This document shows, one piece after another, positions 7,697 to 16,222 of a DNA stretch of 18,586 nucleotides. Within the stretch, counting starts at the first letter, position 1. Every line of letters begins with the position of its first letter. The stretch lies in the NCBI GenBank assembly GCA_035327565.1, contig DAOLDB010000070.1, forward strand, positions 1-18,586, written 5' to 3'. Both the position numbers and the translations under genes were made by a program. The DNA is from JABDLO01 sp035327565 (lineage in GTDB: Bacteria; Bacteroidota; Bacteroidia; Chitinophagales; Saprospiraceae). The notes below the pieces were generated by a model. That model saw only the letters and a list, made by a program, of their open reading frames with translations, was not told where the DNA came from and did not search any database.

Positions 7697-7704
7697 TTTA
7701 TTTT

Positions 7705-9552
7705 ATGTGTGGTATAGCCGGGCTATTGCTGAAAGATCGTTTTGTTGTTGAAAAGGATTTGGTGAATATGTCAAATCAGTTGGCGCATCGTGGACCTGAC
7801 GGTTCCGGAGCTTTTCTATATGAACACATTGGTTTTGCGCACCGTCGGCTTTCCATCATTGATCTGGAAGGCGGTAAACAACCACTATCAAATACAGAAG
7901 GTACTTTGTGGATTACCTTCAACGGAGAAATCTACAACTACCTTGAATTACGTAAAGATTTAATTGGCCTGGGTTATCACTTTAAGACGCAGAGTGATAC
8001 TGAAGTGGTTGTTCATTGTTACGAAGAGTGGGGACCTGCCTGTGTAGAAAGATTAAGAGGTATGTTTGCTTTTGCAGTGCTAGACATAAAAAATAAGGAG
8101 CTATTTCTTGCACGGGATCACTTTGGAATTAAACCATTGATTTATGCAGCTTCTGAATCAGCCTTTTGTTTTGCAAGTGAGTTGCAGGCGTTGAAGGAAG
8201 TTTCTGATTTAAAGCTGTCAATTGATACAGAGGCGCTGAATCTATACCTGCAATTGCAATATATTCCTGCACCGTTTACTATTTACAAAGAAGCGAAAAA
8301 GTTGCCACCTGCCCATTGGATGCGGGTTGGTTTTAATGGGGCAATTCTAGAGATGAGGCGTTACTGGAAATGGAGTTTCCATGAGTCTGAAGCAAAAACG
8401 GAAGCTGAATGGATGGAGGGTTTGGAAGCCGTGATAAAGGAATCTGTAAATGCTCACTTGGTAAGTGATGTGCCTTTTGGTGCTTTTTTATCGGGCGGCA
8501 TTGACAGTAGTGTTATTGTGAGTTATATGGCTCAACACATGCAGGTGCCGGTAAAAACGTTCAGTATTGGCTTCGAAAATGAGGATTTTAACGAATTACA
8601 GTATGCCGAAACTGTTGCCAAACGTTGGGGTACTGAGCACTTTACTGAAGTCGTGGAACCGGATGCTTTGGGTATTTTGCCACAGCTGGTACGTCATTAC
8701 GGAGAACCTTTTGGTGACAGCTCGGCTATCCCAACCTGGTATGTAAGCCGGTTGGCACGGCGCCATGTTACTATGGTGCTTACCGGCGACGCAGGTGATG
8801 AGTTGCTTGCCGGATACCGGAGTTATACAGAAAAATGGAGTCGATATGTGCAGCCGGTACCTGAACATTTGTCTGGGTTTAAAAAATGTTTATACCCATA
8901 TCTGAATATTGTATACCCGTTAAAGTTTCCTTTAAGAGCAGCATCACCTGAAAACTGGCTTCGTATTGTACAATACTTCAGTGCAGCAGAGCGTGCCGGG
9001 TTATGGAAAAAGGAAATAGCTGAACACCTAACAGAGCAAGGTGACCTGATGGTTCGTGAATTGTTTCAGGAAGCAGCATCCTACCGCCATTTTCAAAAGG
9101 CTCAGTATGTTGATTTTAATTCCTATTTGCCTGGTGATGTGCTTACAAAAGTAGATATTGCCAGTATGATGCATAGTCTTGAAACAAGAACTCCTTTACT
9201 TGATATTAAAGTGGCAGCGTTTGCTTCTTCTATTCCGCAATCAATCCTGATTGGTAAGAAAGTGAAACATTGGCATGGAAAAATGTTATTAAAAAAACTT
9301 TTGGGAGGTTATTTTTCAGAAGACTTTATTTACAGACCCAAAATGGGCTTTGCTGTTCCTGTTTCAGATTGGTTTGGCAAGAACGGTAAAAGCAGAAATG
9401 AGATCAGGGAGCGGATTCTTGACAGGCAGGTTGGCTTTTCAGATTTGTTTAACAGAAAAGCACTTGAAGATATTGCAGAGGGAGAACATGCCGGTCACCA
9501 GTGGTTACTGATATTCTTACAAGAATGGCTTAGTCAAACCCAACGTAATTAA
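7705..9552 (+). CDS. asnB: Class B asparagine synthase-like glutamine amidotransferase
   Basis: The protein (615 residues) has two domains. The N-terminal class II glutaminase begins with Cys2, which becomes the nucleophile after Met removal and fixes the start at this ATG; RLSIIDL (48-54), NGEIYN (73-78) and SDTE (97-100) complete the glutamine site. The C-terminal ATP-pyrophosphatase domain has SGGIDSS (263-269) and GDAGDELLAGY (361-371). The reaction of the family is ATP-dependent amidation of a carboxylate with ammonia from glutamine. The stretch GEPFGDSSAIPTWYVS (333-348) is typical of the branch found in polysaccharide loci rather than of housekeeping AsnB. Such proteins, including WbpS of Pseudomonas O-antigen loci, are thought to amidate uronic acids. 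With a UDP-GlcA epimerase in the same locus, galacturonamide is a plausible product, but free asparagine synthesis cannot be excluded. Confidence 0.88.
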   Translation: MCGIAGLLLKDRFVVEKDLVNMSNQLAHRGPDGSGAFLYEHIGFAHRRLSIIDLEGGKQPLSNTEGTLWITFNGEIYNYLELRKDLIGLGYHFKTQSDTEVVVHCYEEWGPACVERLRGMFAFAVLDIKNKELFLARDHFGIKPLIYAASESAFCFASELQALKEVSDLKLSIDTEALNLYLQLQYIPAPFTIYKEAKKLPPAHWMRVGFNGAILEMRRYWKWSFHESEAKTEAEWMEGLEAVIKESVNAHLVSDVPFGAFLSGGIDSSVIVSYMAQHMQVPVKTFSIGFENEDFNELQYAETVAKRWGTEHFTEVVEPDALGILPQLVRHYGEPFGDSSAIPTWYVSRLARRHVTMVLTGDAGDELLAGYRSYTEKWSRYVQPVPEHLSGFKKCLYPYLNIVYPLKFPLRAASPENWLRIVQYFSAAERAGLWKKEIAEHLTEQGDLMVRELFQEAASYRHFQKAQYVDFNSYLPGDVLTKVDIASMMHSLETRTPLLDIKVAAFASSIPQSILIGKKVKHWHGKMLLKKLLGGYFSEDFIYRPKMGFAVPVSDWFGKNGKSRNEIRERILDRQVGFSDLFNRKALEDIAEGEHAGHQWLLIFLQEWLSQTQRN

Positions 9553-9553
9553 T

Positions 9554-10267
9554 ATGAATTATTATTCACAGGACAGACAAGATGAATTTCTTCATAAGGT
9601 ATTCTTTAAGGGGAAAAGGGATGGTTTTTTTGTTGACATCGGAGCTCATAATGGTGTAACGTTTTCCAATTCCTGTTTTTTTGAAAAAAAAATGGGCTGG
9701 AACGGTTTGTGTATTGAACCGATTCCGGAAGTTTTTGCTGATTTAAAGAAAGTTCGTTCATGTTATGCTGAGAATGTTTGTGTGAGTGATGAGGAAAAGG
9801 ATTTTTCATTTACAAGAATTTCTGGTTATGGTGAAATGCTTAGTGGTATCACTGAGCAATATGATCACAGACATCTGGAGCGCATACAAAAAACCATTGC
9901 TCAAAATGGGGGAGCCGTTGAGGAAATTAAAGTCAAGGGTGTCAGACTTGATTCCTTATTAAAAAAATACAGCATTCAGCAAATTGAATTTCTGAGTGTT
10001 GATACTGAAGGCAACGAATGGCCAATTATAAGCACCTTGCCATTTGATATGGTTCAGCCCAAACTGATTCTGGTTGAAAACAACTATAATGATAACCGTA
10101 TTAAAGATTTTTTGATTTCTAAGGGGTACAGACTTTGTATCAATTTAACGGATGATATTTTTCATTTGGGAAAGCTTACTACAGGGGAAAAAATTCGGTT
10201 ATTTTTATTTCGTCTTGACAGATATCTGAATTACAAATTCAGAACTTTGAAGAGAAGGGGTAAGTAA
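9554..10267 (+). CDS. FkbM family SAM-dependent methyltransferase
   Basis: This 237-residue enzyme carries the FkbM domain: GFFVDIGAHNGVTFSN (24-39) is motif I, GLCIEPIPEVF (51-61) contains the acidic residue that holds the SAM ribose, and IEFLSVDTEGNEWPII (143-158) is the characteristic FkbM VDTEG segment. FkbM members methylate hydroxyl groups, and in glycan loci they are usually linked to sugar O-methylation. The acceptor here is unknown. The gene starts one base after the asparagine synthase stop and is followed six bases later by a GT4 gene, so it is part of the same transcription unit. It contains a run of nine A (9684-9692) just after a run of seven T. Confidence 0.87.
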   Translation: MNYYSQDRQDEFLHKVFFKGKRDGFFVDIGAHNGVTFSNSCFFEKKMGWNGLCIEPIPEVFADLKKVRSCYAENVCVSDEEKDFSFTRISGYGEMLSGITEQYDHRHLERIQKTIAQNGGAVEEIKVKGVRLDSLLKKYSIQQIEFLSVDTEGNEWPIISTLPFDMVQPKLILVENNYNDNRIKDFLISKGYRLCINLTDDIFHLGKLTTGEKIRLFLFRLDRYLNYKFRTLKRRGK

Positions 10268-10273
10268 TTCAGT

Positions 10274-11386
10274 GTGAACGAAAGTAAAAGGCATATTGTT
10301 TTTGTATTGCAACGACTCCAGACTGGCGGTGCAGAAAGACAGGTCAGCTATTTAGCCAGCTATCTGCAAAATCAGAATAATAAGGTAAGTGTTGTTTACT
10401 TTGGTACTGCTAAACCCGAAGCGGCCAAATGGTTTCAAGAGCGTAACCTTACAATTATTCCCATTGGATTCAATGAAAAATTATTATTTCAAAACAAGGG
10501 TTCGTTTGCATTCAGGTTAAAAAAAAAATATTTACTGCTTAAGTTGTTTTTGTTCTTCAAACGTTTACAACCAACAACCGTATTGCCTTTTACCTATGAG
10601 CCCAATATCCTGTTGGGACGTTACTGGAAGTTTACTTGTGCACAAGCCTGTATCTGGAATCAGCGGGATGTTGGCTTGTATTTTTCAGGTACTACCTTTG
10701 AGAAGAAAGCTTTAATGAACTGTTCGCATTGGGCAGCCAACTCGCCTGCCAGTGCTGCTTTTTTGCAGCAACAAGGGATTAAAACAATGACTGTTATTCC
10801 AAATGCTGTACCATTATTGCAGAAGCAAGCTGCTTCACCAGGCGCATCAATCAGGGTACTGATGATTGGAAATTTACATGTAAACAAAGATCATATCACC
10901 CTTCTGAGAGCGTGGAAACTAGTGATGGAACAAAATAAAGGAGCGGATCTGCAATTGCTGCTGGCTGGGGGGTCAGGAAATAATGAAGTAACTGTAAGAC
11001 AGTTTATAAAAGAGGAGCAGTTAGAAGATTCGGTTCAGCTGTTAGGATTGGTTTCAGATATTCAGCAGCTGATAGCTACTGCTACTATTGGCGTTCTCAG
11101 TTCCAAAGCAGAAGGTTTGCCCAACGCAGTGCTGGAATGTATGGCAGGCGGTTTACCCGTAGTGGCAACCAACAATGAGGGTTGCCGGTTTGCATTAGGC
11201 AATGAGTATCCATTTTTATCATCGGTTGACGATGCTGTTGGATTGGCCGAACATCTGGTGTCTCTGATCCACTCATCTGAACTTCGTTTGTTTTGGGGGC
11301 AGTACAACCATAAGCGGATTGCTGAGCATTTTTCTGAAAAAAAAATGGGTGAGGCTTTTCGTGATATGATTGAACAGTTGCAGTAA
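10274..11386 (+). CDS. Family 4 glycosyltransferase (GT-B fold)
   Basis: This retaining-type GT4 enzyme has 370 residues. The N-terminal domain opens with IVFVLQRLQTGGAERQV (8-24), the acceptor-side glycine loop common in GT4. The C-terminal donor domain starts near ASIRVLMIGNLHVNKDH (191-207) and contains the full EX7E motif, Glu280 to Glu288 in AEGLPNAVLECMAGG. The start is GTG, chosen because it lies six bases after the FkbM stop and gives the conserved N-terminus at once. A hydrophobic, basic patch (LKKKYLLLKLFLFFKRL, 82-98) may dock on the membrane. That patch is encoded by a run of ten A (10519-10528); nine A occur near the 3' end (11337-11345). Donor sugar unknown. Confidence 0.87.
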   Translation: MNESKRHIVFVLQRLQTGGAERQVSYLASYLQNQNNKVSVVYFGTAKPEAAKWFQERNLTIIPIGFNEKLLFQNKGSFAFRLKKKYLLLKLFLFFKRLQPTTVLPFTYEPNILLGRYWKFTCAQACIWNQRDVGLYFSGTTFEKKALMNCSHWAANSPASAAFLQQQGIKTMTVIPNAVPLLQKQAASPGASIRVLMIGNLHVNKDHITLLRAWKLVMEQNKGADLQLLLAGGSGNNEVTVRQFIKEEQLEDSVQLLGLVSDIQQLIATATIGVLSSKAEGLPNAVLECMAGGLPVVATNNEGCRFALGNEYPFLSSVDDAVGLAEHLVSLIHSSELRLFWGQYNHKRIAEHFSEKKMGEAFRDMIEQLQ

Positions 11387-11393
11387 GGTTTGT

Positions 11394-12311
11394 ATGAAAA
11401 TTAAAGTTGCTTTTTCTGATTTCTGGAAAGGATTTGAGCCTGACAATAACTGGTTTTATCAATTTCTTACCCGTCATTTTGATATTGAACTTTCTGATCA
11501 GCCTGATTTTCTGATTTACTCTACTTATGGCCATCAGTATCTCCGATACAATTGTGCACGCATTTTTTACACAGCAGAAAACCGCAGACCCGACTTCTGG
11601 GCATGTGATTATGCAATCAGTTTTGACTTCAATACCAGAAAGAATCATTACCGTTTGCCGCTGTACGGAATATGGGATGGATTAAATTCCGTTGAGCTTA
11701 CAAAGCCAAAACCTACACTGGATAGGTTTCTTTCTGAAAAGACAAAATTCTGCTGTATGGTGGTATCGAATCCACAGGCACATAAACGGATCGACTTCTT
11801 TCACAAGCTCTCCCGTTATAAGCAGGTCGATTCTGGTGGAAAGCATCTGAATAACATTGGTGGTGCTGTTACTGACAAAATAGAGTTTATTAAAGATTAT
11901 AAGTTTGTTTTGGCTTTTGAAAATTCCTCTTATCGTGGTTATGTGACGGAGAAAGTGTTTCAGCCCATGTTTGTTAATACGATTCCTGTTTATTGGGGGA
12001 GTCCGGAGGTTCATAAAGATTTTAATACAAAAAGTTTTGTCAACTGGCATGATTACGGGGATGACGAGTCAGTAATTCAACGAATTATTGAGTTAGATCA
12101 AAACCCGGAAGCTATGGCTGCTTTGTTAAGTGAACCCTGGTTTCAGGAAAACAAACTCAATCAATACATTCAGGAAGAGCTGATATTTGCATTCTTCCAG
12201 CGAATATTTACGACATCAGTGAAACCAGTTGCCGCCAGCTGGCGTCGTTGGCCGGCTATTTTGTCCAGAAAGTGGGACAGCTACAACCTGAAGAAAAGCC
12301 GAAAGCAATGA
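11394..12311 (+). CDS. Family 10 glycosyltransferase, alpha-1,3-fucosyltransferase-like
   Basis: The protein resembles bacterial GT10 enzymes, which use GDP-fucose to fucosylate GlcNAc or Glc in Lewis-type structures. The hallmark is the donor-site segment FENSSYRGYVTEK (175-187) followed by NTIPVYWGSPEV (195-206). CCMVVSN (120-126), RIDFFHKLSRYKQVDSGGK (132-150) and NNIGG (153-157) are the other family landmarks. The start is the ATG at 11394, seven bases after the GT4 stop; an earlier in-frame TTG (11370) would overlap that gene. At 305 residues it is compact and lacks the heptad repeats of Helicobacter FucT. Its C-terminal tail (about 283-305) is rich in Arg, Lys and Trp, a likely membrane-binding helix. 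GDP-fucose genes are not in the window, and another GDP-linked 6-deoxysugar donor is possible. Its stop overlaps the next start (ATGA). Confidence 0.85.
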   Translation: MKIKVAFSDFWKGFEPDNNWFYQFLTRHFDIELSDQPDFLIYSTYGHQYLRYNCARIFYTAENRRPDFWACDYAISFDFNTRKNHYRLPLYGIWDGLNSVELTKPKPTLDRFLSEKTKFCCMVVSNPQAHKRIDFFHKLSRYKQVDSGGKHLNNIGGAVTDKIEFIKDYKFVLAFENSSYRGYVTEKVFQPMFVNTIPVYWGSPEVHKDFNTKSFVNWHDYGDDESVIQRIIELDQNPEAMAALLSEPWFQENKLNQYIQEELIFAFFQRIFTTSVKPVAASWRRWPAILSRKWDSYNLKKSRKQ

Positions 12312-13438
12312 ACCCGTTTAAGATTTCGGTTATTATACCTTGTTACAATCAGGCACATTATCTTCCTGATGCCTTGTATTCACTTCAGGAGCAGGACTAT
12401 ACAGACTGGGAAGCTATTGTAGTGAATGACGGCTCGACTGATGATACTGAAAATGTGGCCCGCAGCTTTGCAGAAGACGACCATCGCATACAGGTAATTT
12501 CGAAGTCAAATGGAGGTTTGTCTTCAGCCCGAAATGCTGGTATGCTGGCGGCAACCGGATCTATACTTCAGTTTTTAGATGCAGACGATTGCATATTACC
12601 AGACTGTTATCAGCATGTGGTTACTGCTGCGCAAAAGCATCGGGATTCTTGTTTGATACAAACCGGATACAGGTATTGCTATGGTGCGGAGAGAACAATA
12701 TTGCATACATCCATACCACAGCAGGAAAATCAGTTATTGCCGGGTATCCTGGAAGGCAATGCAGGGCCAGTGCACAGTATGTTTATCAGAACGCAGGCCG
12801 CCAAAGCAGCTGGATTATTTGATGAATCGCTGAAGAGCGCCGAAGACTGGGATTTCTGGATGCGGGTTGCTAAAAGCGGGCATGGCGATCTGCATGTGAT
12901 TCAAATGCCTTTGGTAGATTACAGAATCGTGGATGAAAGTATGAGCCGCAATGCATTTGCGATGTATGAGGCACTGAAAACCGTTTTGTTACGGGCTCCT
13001 TCTAAAGACAACCGGATTTGTGCAGACAGTCCGTTGAACAAGGCATATTCAATTGATACCGCTTCTTCTTTAAAGCGAATTTTATTGATGTGCCTGGGTG
13101 TTAGTGTAATGCAGGGAAAAATAGAACCATCTGTTCAACTGATGAAACAGGAGCAGCAACAGCAACAACTTCAATTTCAGGGTTCAGATTTTGCTATGAT
13201 GTGTTCTTATCTTTCATTTCGCTACCGGTATGATCCGGCATTTACTCAATTTGTTCTTGAGCAATTGCGTCCACGTTTTCATCACTTCTTTTCAGCACTC
13301 GGTTATTCAGCTTCATTCAGTAATCGTTTATTGGCTGTCGTTTTTCAAAAGCATCTGCAAGTGAACAGACATCGAAAGTTTGGTTTCATGGCACCGGTGC
13401 TGAACCGGATGGCAAACCTGAAATATAAATATTTATGA
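12308..13438 (+). CDS. Family 2 glycosyltransferase (GT-A fold)
   Basis: This is a GT2 enzyme of 376 residues, first of four GT2 genes in a row with overlapping ends. ISVIIPCYNQ (6-15) and VVNDGSTDDT (38-47) form the nucleotide site, LDADD (90-94) the metal site, and SAEDWDFWMRV (177-187) carries the ED motif near the catalytic base. The start is the ATG at 12308, four bases inside the end of the fucosyltransferase-like gene; a TTG at 12248 in frame would add 20 residues with no family resemblance. After the catalytic domain (to about 225) comes a roughly 150-residue tail with a Gln-rich stretch near residue 280 (six of seven residues Gln) and no domain I recognise. GC content is higher here than in the first part of the operon. 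Donor sugar unknown. Confidence 0.87.
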   Translation: MNPFKISVIIPCYNQAHYLPDALYSLQEQDYTDWEAIVVNDGSTDDTENVARSFAEDDHRIQVISKSNGGLSSARNAGMLAATGSILQFLDADDCILPDCYQHVVTAAQKHRDSCLIQTGYRYCYGAERTILHTSIPQQENQLLPGILEGNAGPVHSMFIRTQAAKAAGLFDESLKSAEDWDFWMRVAKSGHGDLHVIQMPLVDYRIVDESMSRNAFAMYEALKTVLLRAPSKDNRICADSPLNKAYSIDTASSLKRILLMCLGVSVMQGKIEPSVQLMKQEQQQQQLQFQGSDFAMMCSYLSFRYRYDPAFTQFVLEQLRPRFHHFFSALGYSASFSNRLLAVVFQKHLQVNRHRKFGFMAPVLNRMANLKYKYL

Positions 13439-14436
13439 GGGGTATTTCGATTATCGTATGTACCCACAATGGTTCTGGTAGAATGAAGCCTGTACTGGAA
13501 GCTCTTTTTCAATTAGAAAAACCAGCTGGTCTTGAAACGGAGATCATTATTGTAGATAATGCTTCCACCGATGGTACCGGTACTTTTTGTATTTCGGTTG
13601 TAAACGGGGAAAAGTATACAGGTACGGTTACTGTGATAACCGAAGTAAGACCCGGACTCAATTTTGCACGATTAAAAGGAATCAATACCGCTTCTTTTGA
13701 TTGGATTCTGTTCTGTGATGATGATAATGAGTTGTTTCCCGATTACCTGGTGCAGGCCGTGCGTATTTTGAAGCAACAACCAACTGCAGGCGCTTTGGGA
13801 GGATGCGGCATTCCCCGGTTTGAATCTGTACCGCCTGAGTGGTTTGAACGGTACAGTCACAGTTATGCGGTTGGGCCACAGGCTGAAAAGGATGGCTTGT
13901 TGGTTGAGCGCCCTTCTGAATTGTATGGCGCCGGATGTTTGTTTTACAAACCTGCGTTGCTGCATTGGTTTGAGAAAGGATTTACAACGGTACTAACCGA
14001 TCGGAAAGGAAAGGAATTGGTCTCCGGAGGAGACGTAGAGTGGTGTTACCTGGTACAACTGGCCGGTTATTCATTGGTTTATGATAGTGGTTTGCGTTTT
14101 TATCATTGCATATCTGCTGACAGGTTGCAATGGCCCTATTACCTTCGGTTAAAAGCAGGAATTGCAGCAGGTTGCGCCCGCCTGATCGCCTATCATGCTT
14201 TTTTCAAGGTAGCAAAACCATCTGTTTTCACGTTTACATCGTTGTATGTAATAGGCTTGCTCAAAACAACCCTTATCTGGCTTCTGTTTGTTTTGAAGCG
14301 ATTGTTCGTTCCAGGAGCGTATAAACCTGAAACAGGTGCCATTGGAGAAGTTGTTCTTTTAAGCCGGATGAAGGCATTCTGGAAAGACAGTTGGATTGCG
14401 TTTCATCATTTCCGTCAATTGAAACAGTTTCAGTGA
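13435..14436 (+). CDS. Family 2 glycosyltransferase with hydrophobic C-terminal segment
   Basis: This is a GT2 enzyme of 333 residues. ISIIVCTHNG (4-13), VDNASTDGT (40-48) and CDDDNE (94-99) outline the nucleotide and metal sites. GGDVEWCYLVQLAG (about 198-211) matches the family's later conserved acidic segment. A hydrophobic stretch (FTSLYVIGLLKTTLIWLLFV, roughly 263-282) is long enough for one membrane span or a re-entrant helix, followed by a basic segment, so the enzyme is probably held on the inner membrane. It starts inside the previous gene's stop (ATGA at 13435) and its own TGA shares a base with the next ATG, so translation is likely coupled along this run. The substrate cannot be assigned. 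Confidence 0.86.
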   Translation: MRGISIIVCTHNGSGRMKPVLEALFQLEKPAGLETEIIIVDNASTDGTGTFCISVVNGEKYTGTVTVITEVRPGLNFARLKGINTASFDWILFCDDDNELFPDYLVQAVRILKQQPTAGALGGCGIPRFESVPPEWFERYSHSYAVGPQAEKDGLLVERPSELYGAGCLFYKPALLHWFEKGFTTVLTDRKGKELVSGGDVEWCYLVQLAGYSLVYDSGLRFYHCISADRLQWPYYLRLKAGIAAGCARLIAYHAFFKVAKPSVFTFTSLYVIGLLKTTLIWLLFVLKRLFVPGAYKPETGAIGEVVLLSRMKAFWKDSWIAFHHFRQLKQFQ

Positions 14437-15293
14437 TGCCTTTTTTCAGTGTCGTTATTGCTGCGTATAACAAAGCGCAAACCATCCGAACCACACTGGA
14501 TTCGCTGCATCAACAACGTTTTTCTGATTTTGAAATCATTGTAGTGGATGACGGATCGGTTGATGAAACAGCAACGATTGTTAAAGGTTATACATCTTCC
14601 AACCTCAAATACGTTTACCAGGAAAACCAGGGCGTTACGGCTGCCCGTAATAAAGGAGTGGCATGTAGCAGCGGCCGCTACCTTTCCTTTCTGGATGCAG
14701 ATGATTGGGTGGCGCCAGACTGGCTGGAGCAATTCCATCTGTTACTTGGCACTGGGCAATACGATATTGCCTTTTGTGATGTGGAAGTGCGGGATCAAAG
14801 TAAACAAACCGTGAAGGTAACAAAGGCCCGGTTCCCTTACAGGGATACGGTAGAAGATCGTAATGGATTGTTTTTGACAGGAGCGTTTTGTGTAGAGCGG
14901 GATTTCTTTGTAAAGTTGGGAATGTACGATTCCAATATTCGCTTTGGTGAAAACGCAGAACTGAGTTTTCGTTTTTTTAAAAACAAAGTGAGGCGTGGCT
15001 TTACCGACAGTACAGGAATGTATTATATAATATCTGGTTTTGGAGGAAGTAAAAATTTAAAAAATAAGGTAAATGATACATTGTATATTTTGAATAAGCA
15101 TAGGGATTTGTTTAAAAGATATAGTGAATTAGAGGTGCCTTATCTTCAATCAATTGCAAGTAGCTATTTTGAACTTGGTGAATACTCGAATTCTTTTAAG
15201 TATTATTTCAAGAGCTGGTTATTGCGACCGTTTTCTTTGAGGAAATTTTTAAGAATTTTTCGTCCTTTTTATTTATTTATAAAGAGAAAATAA
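14436..15293 (+). CDS. Family 2 glycosyltransferase with an internal change in base composition
   Basis: This is a GT2 enzyme of 285 residues. FSVVIAAYNK (4-13), VVDDGSVDET (36-45), AARNKG (69-74) and LDADD (86-90) are the nucleotide- and metal-binding landmarks. The start is the ATG at 14436, sharing one base with the preceding TGA; an in-frame TTG at 14391 is less likely. The first two thirds (to about base 15010, residue 190) have balanced composition (40-55% GC in 60-base stretches). The remainder falls to about 22-35% GC with AT-rich codons and stays like that into the next genes. The reading frame is intact across the change, so the gene may be a recombinant of two alleles. The C-terminal end is strongly basic and aromatic (RPFYLFIKRK), consistent with membrane contact. 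Confidence 0.84.
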   Translation: MPFFSVVIAAYNKAQTIRTTLDSLHQQRFSDFEIIVVDDGSVDETATIVKGYTSSNLKYVYQENQGVTAARNKGVACSSGRYLSFLDADDWVAPDWLEQFHLLLGTGQYDIAFCDVEVRDQSKQTVKVTKARFPYRDTVEDRNGLFLTGAFCVERDFFVKLGMYDSNIRFGENAELSFRFFKNKVRRGFTDSTGMYYIISGFGGSKNLKNKVNDTLYILNKHRDLFKRYSELEVPYLQSIASSYFELGEYSNSFKYYFKSWLLRPFSLRKFLRIFRPFYLFIKRK

Positions 15294-16222
15294 TGAAAAG
15301 GGATTTTTTAGTATCAATTATAACTATAAATTATAATAATTACGATGGGTTAAGCGCTACCATGAATTCTGTTATAAATCAGGATTACTCAAACATTCAA
15401 TATATAGTAATTGATGGTGGTAGTAATGATGGCAGTGTCGAGTTGATAAAAGAATACTCGGACCGTCTGTATTATTGGGTTAGCGAAAATGACAAAGGTA
15501 TTTTTCATGCCCAAAATAAAGGAGTAAGTATTGCTACTGGAGATTTTATTCTCATTTTAAATAGCGGAGATTCTTTGGTTAAAAATGATTCAGTCAGTTC
15601 TGTAGTGAAATATCTTGATGAAGGAATTCAGATTGCAGCCTGTGATTTGTTTTTTTCAGACCGGGGTCGAAAATATAAAAAAGTAAGTCCAGAATCTGTT
15701 TCTGTATCATATTTTTTAAATCATGTTCTTTACCACCCTGGTTTATTAGTTTCAAAAGAGGTATATAAAAAATATGGGTTATATGATGAGAGCTTGAAAC
15801 TTACTGCTGATTGGGAGTTTTGTATGCGTACGGCAGGAATTGCAGGATGTAGTTATAAACATATTCCTGTCGTTTTGTCGATATTTGACATGTCAGGAAT
15901 TTCATCGCAGCAAAGTACAAGTAAGGATCAGGAGATAGAACGTCAATCTGTTTTAAAAAAGTACTTTCCAGAGACTGTATCTAAAGAGCTCAGAGTACTT
16001 CAGGATATACTTGATGAAAGAGGAATTTCTCTTGTAAATCAAATGGAAAAACAGTTATTACAATTTGATGCATTTACAATACTTAAGTCAGAAATTCGAA
16101 ATAAACCTCGATTAAGCTTGTTTATGAAGATTATTTTTTCAAAACTAAATCTTTATCAAAAGAAAATCGCATTAAAAATGTTAATCCGGACTCTCTGGAG
16201 AAAAAAGAAAGTTATTAGTTGA
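15293..16222 (+). CDS. Family 2 glycosyltransferase, WcaA/WcaE-like
   Basis: This is a GT2 enzyme of 309 residues. SIITINYNN (8-16), IDGGSNDGS (40-48), SENDKGIFHAQNKG (64-77) and LNSGD (89-93) follow the pattern of the colanic-acid-type GT2 branch, where SGD stands in for the usual DXD. TADWEFCMR near residue 175 holds the catalytic-base region. The ATG shares its A with the preceding TAA (TAATG), the last of the overlapping starts. The C-terminal half is basic and AT-rich in codons. A possible terminator hairpin lies directly after its stop. Donor sugar unknown. Confidence 0.85.
   Translation: MKRDFLVSIITINYNNYDGLSATMNSVINQDYSNIQYIVIDGGSNDGSVELIKEYSDRLYYWVSENDKGIFHAQNKGVSIATGDFILILNSGDSLVKNDSVSSVVKYLDEGIQIAACDLFFSDRGRKYKKVSPESVSVSYFLNHVLYHPGLLVSKEVYKKYGLYDESLKLTADWEFCMRTAGIAGCSYKHIPVVLSIFDMSGISSQQSTSKDQEIERQSVLKKYFPETVSKELRVLQDILDERGISLVNQMEKQLLQFDAFTILKSEIRNKPRLSLFMKIIFSKLNLYQKKIALKMLIRTLWRKKKVIS

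Noticed and set aside
11097..11648. Minus-strand frame of 183 codons across the GT4/GT10 junction
   Set aside because: It overlaps two genes with intact diagnostic motifs on the + strand, has low-complexity composition and no family resemblance.
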